Source of the DNA: Enoplolaimus lenunculus
Taxonomy: Eukaryota; Nematoda; Enoplea; Enoplida; Thoracostomopsidae
Assembly (NCBI GenBank): GCA_030248215.1
Contig: JASANG010000847.1
Location: forward strand, 1-64,000
Length of the DNA stretch: 64,000 nucleotides
Direction of reading: 5' to 3'
Shown: positions 24,025 through 36,000 of the stretch, one piece after another
How the letters are laid out: each line of letters begins with the position of its first letter
How positions within the stretch are numbered: position 1 is the first letter of the stretch
Made by a program: the position numbers and the translations under genes
The notes under the pieces: model-generated
The model's database searches: none
Told to the model about the DNA's origin: nothing
The model's input: only the letters and a program-made list of their open reading frames with translations

Positions 24025-27000
24025 TTAGGTACGGTTCCAGTCGCGGTACTGACGGCGGTATTCGTCCAGAACGGCGACAAATATCACTGTCATGCCTCCG
24101 TAAGTCTCTTTTGCGGTTGGCAGGATTTTGTGCTCTGGCATAAAAAAGCCGCGTTCTCCGATGAGTCTGAAAAATGTTTTTCGTTGAATCCGCGCACGAA
24201 TTTAAATATAATTTCAAATTTAACTTTAAACTAAAATTCAACCCAGGGACTCGCTTTCTCGGATCGAACGACGAATGCTGTGTGGCTGAAAACGATATCC
24301 GTTAAACTAAAAAATACAGCAGAATGTGTTTAGTTCAAATTATGTGTTTTCAAGTGTCGCACCTAGACGGGGTTGGAGGCATTTACATCAGATTGAGAAA
24401 ACCATTGTTAATGAATAAATCTTCTTTATTCTGACACGTCATAGAATTTTGTTTGCATTTTCATGTGCATTTCGGAAAACTGTTCATTGCCACAGATTTT
24501 GAGAATCAGACATTTGTAGTTTTCTCAAAATTGCTCAAAATTAAACGATGTCACAAAATTTGTCTTAGTTCGCGGCCATCACTCAAGGTTGCAAAACTAG
24601 AGAATGAGTTAGGGTTGCGCTATACTTGACTTCCGGCGCCGTCCGCCACCGTGCGTCAACCGTACGTCACCGTCCGTCACCGTGCGTCACCATACGTTAT
24701 CGTACGTTAGTTATTTGCGTACGATACCGTACGGTGACGGATGGCGTCGTACGAGTGACGGACGGCGCTGGACGGTGCCGTGGTGGGTGACGGACGCCAC
24801 CGGACGCCACCTCCCCTCAAAATAAGTATATCGCAACCCTAACGCGATATCTTTGAGCGATGTTTGTGTGCTAAACTTCATTGTTTCCTTTGTGTTATGT
24901 ACATGTTTGCTTTGTGTTTGCCTAAGTGACTAACAATGACAAATTTTGCGCCAGCCCATAGCTATCGCAAGGTTCAAGGAAGGCGCTGACCCTTGATAGC
25001 CCTGAGCTATTAGAGAAACCTGTTAAAATTGCGTTTTTTTCTTGCTCACTTTGCTCGAGTTTTTTCTATAGATATTTTTAACTGTGATCTACGCTACAGG
25101 CAGGAGTACGGCAGCGGAACCAACAGCGGAACTCCTGACTCGTCATACGGTAAAGAGCATTAAGGTTTATACTAAAGTTAGGTATGACTTCCTGTTCGCT
25201 GCGCTCGTTAGATTATCATCCCTATTATATCTCAGGCCCATGTAACGATCAGGAGCGGAACGTTTTTCTGTGGGACAAGAAAAGAGTAAGCTTAAACTTT
25301 AGGCTAATTGTTATGCTTGGTTTAGGCTTAGGCTTAGGCTAAGGAATATGCTCGCCCCTGTTCTTTACATTGGCCATATCTCATATGGCTTTTCCTTTAA
25401 ATCTTTATGGATCTCTGTCACTACTACCACTCCTTGCTAGGAGACAGTTAGAAAATCATTAGATGGGCATACAATGGTTTACAGTGATTGACAAGCAAGT
25501 TTGAAACTTTTTTGGATGGGTAAAATTTTTCTCTAGGGGAGGGGTGGCTGAGCCCCTGACTGCGAGCGGACTAGTTTGCTTACCCTCCTAGCTCCGATGT
25601 AGGACTAAGTTCAATCAAGTACGCGTATTCAGCATGCTTTCGACCTTTAGCCCAGTCCGCGGCACCGCCACTTGCTGGGTCTAAAATTTGAAAAAATACA
25701 CGCATAGAAAAATTATGTATATTGGGGGCACTTTCTGGACAAACGAAATAAATATCAGTCACCCGTCTTATACGGGCCCAACAGTACTACATATCTTCAG
25801 TTGGTTTTAAGGAGTGCATATATGGAAATAAGGCAGATATGTCCCAATTGAAACGTCTGAGCGAGCGAGAAAATTTTTTGAACTGTGAAAGTTATTCTAC
25901 AGCCTGTACAAATACTGTTTTTTGAGTCTTTCCAGATGTTTCAGTTGGGAAATATCTACCTTATTTCCATTGTATATATGCACTCCTGGTTAAAACAAAC
26001 TGAACATATGTACTACTGTTGGACCCGTATACGAGGGGGTGACTGATATTTATTTCGTCTGTCTAGAAGGTACCCCCACGCTATTCCGACCCGGACTGAT
26101 ATTTATTTTTCAATCCAGGTCCAGGTATTTGGACCACAAGCTTTTTTCAGCTTGATGCCTGAAAGCCATTTTCTACGGTTTAAAATGTATTACTTTTCGA
26201 ATATACCCTTAAGACTACTTTTAGGACCGTAACAGTAGATTAAGCGTATTCCTAAGCCTAAGCCTAAGCTTTGCAACAGTGTGTTCCTAAAACTAAGCCT
26301 AAGTTTAAGCCTAAGGCTAAACCAAAAAATGTAGTTTAGAATGTAAGCCTGCTCTTTTACAGACCCACCAGAAACGGGGACGGCCCTAAAAGTAACATGG
26401 ACCAGATTGTGTATGCTACTATGAATGCAAGTAACATTAATTCAGTCAAATTTTGTACTAAACTTAATTTGCTCCAGCAAACATTTATATATACGCAGTC
26501 TGTAGGATAATTGACGTTTATGGACGTATTAATTTTGTATTTCATGCATTTATTGGATTTCAATTACAAAAATAGGCTGCTATGGATTCAGAATTAAAAT
26601 ATTAACCATGAACGTTTATTACCTTCCCGTCTTATTCGGGTTACTACAGTACACGCAGGGGCATTTGTAAATCAGTTTTGCTTACAACTTACACAATTCA
26701 TCAGCCGCTGTTCCTACAGCATACTTTGTATTGAAGTATGATTTCAACTTTTGTGTCGCTTTTAGTGCCATTGCTCGCTGAAACCGAGTTCAAATGGTCA
26801 CTTTTTGGAGATTAATCCTAGTCCTGGCAATTATAGTCTAAAGTTTAAGCTTACTCTATTGCAGTACCGCAGAAAAACGTATCGCTCCTGATCTTTACAT
26901 GAGCCCGTGCATATTATGAGCAATTAAACGCAAAATGTCTCGTTCCAATGCATTATCAAATCACACTATGCAGAGTTTAACAATTATTACACTGGAAATT

Positions 27001-30000
27001 GCAGTGAGTTAATTAAACAACTCAGACGGAAAGTTAGTTTTTTCGGATAACAGTAAACTTTAACTCACTCTGAGTTGAGTTAAATTCTCATTATGAGTTT
27101 TACTTGTCTCAGGAGGAGTTGATGACTTAAATTAGAATGAGTTGAATAATCTCAAAATAGTGAGTTCTGATAGTCCTAACTCAAACTGAGTGATTCAACT
27201 CATCCTGAGTTAAATTCAACTCGCTGGAATTTACAGTGTACACGAATGCGCAGTAACGACAAAATCCGTAGTCTTTCCATTATTGCATTTGACCAAAAAT
27301 GGTTGAATTTTGAAATTTTTTGCATATTTCAGTTTCTCATCATCTTCGCTAATGATTCCACGCCAAAATAAAATTAGTTTCAAAATTGCATGTTTTTGAG
27401 GTTACAAGGTTCTCATACAGGGTCCCACAAAATAGCCCCTGAAGGGTTTAGTCCTTCGTGTAAGTTAAATATGCTAAATCCCCGTATGCTCTGTTTGACT
27501 GTGAACCCTATCGTACCGGCTACGGATCGGTAAACAACTTCCCATCTTAACCAACTATAAAATGCAAGTTCACCCACCTTGATTCGATTTAGCAAATCTA
27601 AGAATCCCCCTGTTCCCCATAAATTTCGTGTACATCTCTAACATTTTGGAATACCAACAGTGCTTAAACGCATCCGTTGACACCCAGCCCCCCAAAATAG
27701 TCAATCCGTACCATTTGTGGTCCATTTGGTGCTGGAAAATGCTCTTGATGCCCGTAAGGAAATGACCAAATTTGAGCGTACGAATGAAGTGTAAAAAACG
27801 CTCTGAGACGGTGTCCAATTGAATCGATAATATCGCGAACAGATCGAGTTTCGGGTTCACTGAATTCGAACGCTCCTGCGTAGGTGTCGTCACACGGATC
27901 AGATGACGAGTCGATCCCTGCAATTTAAACGGGTGACCTGTTCAACAGAAAGTACAAATCGAGTTCTGATATTCCTAACTCAGTCTGATTTTAGTTTTGC
28001 TCATTCTGATTAAAAATCAACTGCATGGAATTTACAGTGCAAGCAAAATAGCAACAACAAATTGTTGAATTAATATTAAAGCATTCTTAATATATTTAGA
28101 AATTTCGTTAACGGTATACAATCAAAACAAGCCATGTAAATAACGTGAGTAGCGAAAAAGATTTTTACCTTATCCGGGCTTGAGCCACGCAAACAGGAAT
28201 TTTTACCCGTGGGTGTACACGCGCAAAAAAGATCTACCCACACCCCCTCTTTTAACCGCGCTTGAACTCAAACCAGTATTTTAAAGATCGCAGGTGATTC
28301 GCGCTTTAATGAAGTTTTACCGTATAGCTTCGATGAATTTACTAATGAAATTTTACTAGAAACAACAAAATTTCAAAACCCAGCTACTGTATTGACCTGA
28401 ATAAGAGGGGGAAAGGTAATAAGAAGGGGGCCCCATTTTAAGTCAGAATCAATTGGGCTCTGTATCCGTAATAAGAGACCGTAAGCGGATAGGGTCCCTA
28501 AACCCTAATTAGAGTCCATAAATGTCAATTTAGCCTAATTGTAGCGCATAAATGACTCCAGGACCAAATAATTTGAATTCGAAAGTTTAAAGCGTACGTA
28601 AATTGTGAAAGTACATTCCTAATTATAACCTTGCATTATCGCTCAAGCTATTGTCACAAGACAAATAAACGTTAAATCCAACGGATAATTGCAGTACCGG
28701 ATATAAATCAGTAACGAAGGGCGGCGCAGCGTGGGTAAAAAATATAAAACAGTCCGTAACCGAATAACAAGGGGGGTACGCTCTGGCGAGGCCAAATAAA
28801 TATCAGTCCCCCCTCTTATTCGGGTCACTACAGTAAATAAACACGGGCCGCACCTGACCAGTAATAATACAGACAGCGTGTTCGGTTTAGGCTTTTAGGC
28901 TCAGGCTTAGGCTTAGGCTTTAGGCTTAGTAATAGGCTCATCCTTACGCTTAGGCTTAGGTTTAAGAATATGCTTGTACTCTATTCCGGCCCTGTTCCAT
29001 ACATGGACCATCTAAACTTACGTCCCCAATCCCAGTCGTAGTTTCGATTCAAATCCACACCGTCACAATGTGTATACTCAGTGCGATTACGAACGATTTT
29101 GCGCATATTTTTTCGCCACAGTCTAAACTAAAATATAGTCCGGTGCGTATATCCGCTGTAAATTCCGATGAGTTGATTAATCGGCTCACAGAACCAAATT
29201 AATTGCTTCTGGTTTATTTTTGAGTTAATATCAGTAAGCAATCACTCGCTCTATAATTTGATAAAAAGTCTTAGTAACTTGATTTATTAACTCAAAATAA
29301 GTTGAATCAACTCAGAATTCTGAGATCTTAAAAACGTAACCCTGAAACATGTCTTTCACAATCTTTCAAATCTCAAAATTCTGACTTGATCTTACGTATT
29401 CTGAGCTGATTAAACAGCTCACCCGGAATAAGGTCGAGTCAGAGTGAGTTAACATAAAACTTAATATTTACTGTTATTAACTTATAGAAATAACTAATTC
29501 TCTCCGAGTTGATTAATCAATTCATTTGAACGTGTCCGCCAAAGTAAAATCACCCAAAATATCAGACACGATTATTTGTTTCGAAATTTTAAAACGTAAC
29601 CGGATCCGGAAAAAAGGAAGCAGGGCCGAGGGGACTGAGCCCCCCATGGGAAAATTGTGACCCGCTGGAAAATTTTCAACCTTGTTGGTAAATCAACGAA
29701 AACCTTTATATGACGCACCTGATAATTTTTAGCCCCCTCTAGCAAGGTGAGCTGGCTCCGGGCCTGAACGTAACACAACCTTCTTTCCGGAATCCGGCCC
29801 ATGTTCATATCAGGGGCGGAACGTTTTTCTGTGCGACTGGAATAGAGTAAGCTTAAGCTTTACACTAATTTTTTTGCTTGACTAAAGATTAGGCGTAGGT
29901 TTAGGCTAAGGAATAACCTCGTTCTTACGCTTAGGCGTAGACTTAGGCTTAGAGCTTAGGAATATGCTTGTAATACTGTTCCGCCACTGTTGTTTACATT

Positions 30001-33000
30001 GGCCCGGAATCCTGGCTACGCAACCGGATGCCGGTTTAATTTCTACAAACAATGCAAAATACCACAGTTCGGCTGTGATCGTATCCGTCCGGGTTGACAA
30101 CAGGCATTATATAGAAATCCACTTCGTCGACATAATTGCGAACCGTCTTGTTGTAATCCTTATAACCTGATACAAGCTAAAATAGCATGGATCCAACCGG
30201 GATTAAAATTGAATCAGGGCCCGTATTCTCAAATGCGCGTAGTGCCTATCATCAGTTAGCGATAGGTTTTCAAACTGACGAACATCTACAATTGCATATC
30301 TCAAAATTGGTACAGAAGTACGGCAAATCAAACACGAACAATGTGTTGAATTTCGAACCTCACCATGCGCTGGTTTCAAAGTTACACGACCTATCACCAA
30401 CCGGTAATAGGTGCTACACACATTTGAGAATACTTCCTCAGGATTCAACCTTGTCACCGGAACCGGGATTGGGATTTTTGTGACTTAAATCATTGAATTC
30501 ATAAAATCAAGACGAGTTGAGTTCAATTGTTCAGTTTGAGACATTGTTAATTTTAGTTTTCAACTCAAAGATACACTCAAAATAATATTTCTGATATTTA
30601 AGAAAAAATTTCTTACATTTAAGAAATATAATTAGCAAGGTGCACTTGAACAGTATTTCTGTTATAACAGAAAAGTTTTCAAAAAACTTTTCAAATAAAG
30701 TCTGAAAATGAACGTTTTCCAGTTAGAAAACCTTTTCAAATTTGCCACAGAAAATACGTTTCTGAGTAAATTCAGAAATACTTTTTGTGGGAGCAGTTTT
30801 CTAGATTAGACACCTCTGTTTATTGCGTTTCCGTTCTGTTTCAGTGTATTCATTTCAAGTTGAAATATGCTAAAGCTAACAGTTGAAATAATATCGTCCC
30901 AAGATTATTTCAACTGAAAATACCGGAATTCTTGCACGCAAATCACTCGACAAAAATTTGAACCCAAATTGAAATTTATTTCGAATTTCGTCTGCAATTA
31001 CAACTCCGTTGGACCATTATGAAATACTTTTTAACCGAATCTTTGCGCGTGTAGCGGCGGATCCAAAAATTTCTGATATTAACGCCCCGCGATATATAAT
31101 AGTGAAACTTGCCTGCGAAGCGAACTCGAAGCCAAACACTTTTTTAGTATTGAATCACGACAATTCGTCGACCGACAACTTGAAATGCGAAATTTCATCG
31201 ACTCGGATTATGTTTAGATTTGATCATTGGCTTTAGGACACTGTTGGGCGACACGTTAACCTGTCGTGGGGCTGTGTTTGGGTGTCGGAATTCAATGGAT
31301 GAACAAGATTTCAACGCCAATTAGCTTATTTTTAGCATATAGTAGGTCAAATTTTTCCGTTCATTCTTACATGGGGGCCCATGTTACTTTTAGGGCCGTC
31401 CCGGTTTCTGCAGGGTCTGTAAAACACTTGGCTCACATTCTGGACTACATTTTTTGCTTAGGCTTAGGCTTAGGCTTAGGAGTACGCTTTTGCAACGCTT
31501 AGGCTTAGGCTTAGGCTAAAGAATACGGTTTTGCAACGCTTAGGCTTGGGCTTAGGCTTAGGCTTAGGAATACGGTGTATCTACTGTTACGGCCGTAAAA
31601 GTAACATTGGCCCTTACCTGCTCAATGATATACAAACAAACTGCAGGTGAAATCCATTCTCGCGCATGAATTCCTCCGTCGATCCAGATTGCTGGCTTGT
31701 TACCATAGTCTTTCACACGACTGCCAATCTAAAATATCAAAATGTCACCACGATATTAGACGGGAGGCGCTCGCAGCATCATCATATATGGCAAGGGATC
31801 TACACTCGGATTCTCAAATGTCTGTAGCACCTATCACCAGCTGAGGTGTGATAACTTTCGACCCAGTGAATGCAGAAGCTCAAAGTTCAGCACATTTTTT
31901 GCATATGATTTGCTCTACTCTTGTAGTAATTTTGATTTTAACAACTGCAATAGTTAGTGAGTTTGAAATCCTATTACTAACTGATGATAGTTGCCATATA
32001 TACATTTGAGAACATGGGTTCTGATTTCCGAAAAGGTGTTACGTTCTTTTAAGATTTCAAAAAGTTTAGAACCAACCCTGAACCCGCCTTCTGGTTACGT
32101 CCTTGTGTATGAGGGGATAGCAGAAACGAACCCCTCTTCGTAAATTTCTGGCCAATCCTGACAGGATCGGCCGAAACGCCCAACGATTTTCATCGATACC
32201 TAAAAACTAAAATACCCAAATTGTCAGGGACGCTGGGGTCCATTCTGTAGGTCCAAACCGAGCCACAACACTAACTTTTACGCCGTATAACGTCTTCCCA
32301 CGATGCGACTTGTGTTGTCCTGTAATAACTTCAGCAAATTCCGGATACCATTGGCCTACGTTGAACAGATAATCAACAATCTGAAATTAAAACAGGTCAT
32401 AAAATTACACAACAGCCAGAACAACTATCACCAGTTAGTAATAGGTTTTCAAACAAGCGAACTATACGAATTATAGCGGCTTGTATACGCTTGCTATACA
32501 GACTCTTAGCCAGCTACATCATGCTACGAGAGATGCCAAAGTATACGAAGCCGTATGCGGAAATGTATTTCAGGGCTTGTTTGCATTTTGGCCCATGTAA
32601 AGATCACGGGCGGAACGTTTTTCTTCAAAACTGCAATAGACTATGGTTAAGCTTAAAATTTTTTTTGCATAGATTTGGGCTTAGGTATAAGTCCGTGCTC
32701 GCGCTTAGGCTTTAGGCTTCGGATTTAGGAATATGCATAACAACACTGTAACGGCCCTGTTCTGTACATTGATCGCATTTAACGTCAGATGTGTGTAACA
32801 ATTCTTCGTCCATAATAGAGTCTGCCAGAAACTCAATTTGTTAAACCTAATAAATCTGAAAATATGAAACCAGAAAGGTAATTTTGAAAAAACTGGCAAA
32901 ATTTAAAAACATAAAGTTTAAACAATACCTCGTCATACGAATGATACTGATCCAGTCGAAACCATCCTTGTCCGTACGCGCTATCCTGATCCCGTTGTAA

Positions 33001-36000
33001 TGACCGATGGAATTTCATAACTTCACGTTCTTGGTCGATTAACCTGAAAATAAAATTGTTCAAAGTTACTACAGGTTTGTGTTTGCAGGTTTACATTGCA
33101 CCAATCTCCCGTCAACGAGAAACCTGATGCCGTAATTGGCGAAACGTTTCCAGTGCAATAAGTTTTGGATATATGCATTTTAGAGCTAACATTGCTGCTT
33201 ATGTGTTTCCAATTTTGAGTCCCAATTAATAGGAGTCTGTATCTCTTAACCCCTTCTCACATTGATTGCAACACGTGTACATAGTACTAAATCACCAGAA
33301 GACGTGAGAGCCCCCTTGAGCTCGAGCGTCAAGCTCCTATAGCTGAGTGGTGATGGTATACACCTCCCACTCCAGTCACTGGAGATCGAATCCTAGCATA
33401 AAAGTAGGTCTCAGGGGGAAATAGAAAATATTCATGTGAAAAAGGGTTAAGGAATCCGTAAGCGGATAGAGTATGTAAACCTTAATTAGAGTCCATAAAT
33501 GACAATTATTCCTAATTGTGGTGCATAAATGACTGCAGGACTAAATAAAGCTGAGTTGGAAACTTTAAAGCATACTTATGTTTTGAAAGTAACATTCAAA
33601 AGTATAACCTTATACATTATCGCTCAATGTTTTTGAAACAAGACAAATAAACTGTTAACTCAAAAGACAGTCGCTGTACCGGATATATAGCTAACGAAGG
33701 ATGGAGGAAGGCGGGTTAAAACAAATAACAGTCCGTAACCGAATACCAGGGGGCGCCCACAGAAGAAGTCAAATAAATATCTGTCTCCCTCTCTTATTTG
33801 GGTCACTACAACATATACATACATATATAATATTTACGCATATACATATATAACAAAATAAACATATAAATATATACATATATACCTTTGTATATATAAG
33901 CCAAAACAAATAGGTATTCAGGGCCCGTACGATACCGAAACCTTAAGGACGGCGCCGGATCATACTGGCCGGAACTTGAAAGCCCTAAAATCTCCCTAAA
34001 AACTATTGTTTCGACCTAATTTGGAACAACTGTAAGTGACTCATTGCGGAAGCTCATGTCGATACGCATATCGACTTTACTTTTGTACATCGCTATTCAA
34101 ATGGGAAACTTGTAATCCGGCTTTGGACAATTTCGTCTTTAGAATTGACAAATACTGTGGCGATACCATGACGTCAACTGGACGCGAATGACGTGATGGT
34201 TTTGACCACCAATCAATCTAAAATAACAATAACGTCACTGGGCCTATGCATAGAACAGGGTCGGATCGTTTTCCGGCGGGGTTGTAATAGTATCAGTTTA
34301 AGCTTTAGACTAATTTTTTTTACCTAGGTTTAGGAATATGCTTATACTACTGTTCCGACCATGTTCTATACATGGGCCGCTTTATACATTTTTAATATAA
34401 AAATGAAAACGGCTTTGAAGAGAATGTATAATTGTGAGTTAACTCTGATACAAAATTGCATCATTGTAGGTATACTTATATATTACCCACGTAGGTGTCA
34501 GGGTGTAAACGAATAGTAAAAATAACTGAAACGGAAAGCGGATATTACAGTAAGATATAAAAGTTTCAAATATGTTTTTTCTGTTAACACAATTGAGGCT
34601 TGCAAATATTCACCGATCTTTCAAAAATTTTAAAGTTAAAACGGCGGACGCATCGACAAAAAGATTTTGAATGAATTTTGTTGTTTTTATTTCATTTCAA
34701 ACAATTGAAGCATATCTGTACAGAAAAATTGCGAGATAATTTATAATTAATTTTGAAACTAAAAATTACAATATTTCCCTTATTTCTATAGCAGAAACGG
34801 AAGAAGCGGACACTGATTTTGGCCGGAAACAGAAACGGATGTCCGGTAACACCTTGATATATACATATTTATCCGCCGGGAAATTAAGTAAATATAAAGC
34901 GATGAGTTGTTGAATTATACAAATTTCAAAAAGAACCAACGAGATTCCGGCTGTTCGTGTTATTTCTGACGCGAAAATTTGTTGCAAAATGATTTAAAAC
35001 TGCGGATTTCATTGACAAAATTAAATTTTGGCGAAAATTTTTAAAAATTCATGCGAAAAAGTTTTTAGCACAAACAGCTGACCTGACGATTTATTTGTTC
35101 TTCTTGGTATATTTGAAATAAACGTTCGGTTTGTTTTGAAGTTTTCGGTTGTATACTGAGGATTGAGTATCTAAAGCTTTAAGCCGTATTGTCAAACATG
35201 TGTAGCAACTATCGTAAAGAATGTATGCTGACAGTGGCGGATCCAGAAATTTCTAAAAAGGTCCGGGGGGGGGGGGGCGAGATAGAATACTGGAGGAAGA
35301 AGACTCTCGACCGAAGCGATCGAGATGCCGAATGCCATTTTAGCTCTAATGGGTCAACCACGAATAGCGCGCGAACTACTGTGAAAAATTGTCCAGGTCT
35401 GGGCAAGGACCATAACAAGGATGTTATCTTAGAACGAGTCTCTTTGCAGAGTCTAAGGACAACGCAGACATCCTGCATACAGGGTCTCCAATGTCATTAT
35501 AGCCACAGTACAGAGTGCATCATGTCGTTACACTATAAGCGCGCATTATTACGTGGATGATCCATAAACTTTAATACCAAAACTTTGCTCTGATCCCTGG
35601 TTGGGGCTTAAAAGCCGGAGCGGCTCCCAGTTGGAATCACTTGTACGCAGGTGAAATTCAAACGTCAACACTGTCAACTGCGTGTGATTTTTGTCCAGCA
35701 AAATTTAGAGTCTGTTTGAGTTGGTAAACCAATAGAGCTTCATTTGGAAAATTTTATTCAACGTAACTGCTTTTTTCCAAAAACCTAGCTACATTCTTGG
35801 CTTGTCGCCTGTAAACGTAGCTAAAAGCGCTATTCACACGTGCAAGATTTTGCAGCAAAAAGTTGCACGCGCATCTTGCATGTGCAAGTTTGGTCACAAA
35901 CCAACGTTGAAGTTCTTGCAGCTGATTATTCACTGGAATTCATGCTATTTAATTAAATTCGCACATGTGAACGCAGTTACAATTCGCTTGAATTTCTTGC

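Noticed and set aside
23904-24234. Plus-strand open frames with a hydrophobic stretch (VPVAVLTAVFVQNG)
   Set aside because: They are antisense to the last M14 exon (24025-24166), which has clear homology and a fitting splice phase.
27413-27711. Continuation of the M14 exon past 27712 in the long minus-strand frames
   Set aside because: The in-frame text loses similarity at the GTACGG donor. The true next exon is at 26693-26777 and matches in phase and sequence.
35209-35560. Frames on both strands around the poly-G tract near 35265
   Set aside because: The text GTGGCGGATCCAGAAATTTC followed by a G run is a common repeat-like motif. No splice sites or homology support a gene.
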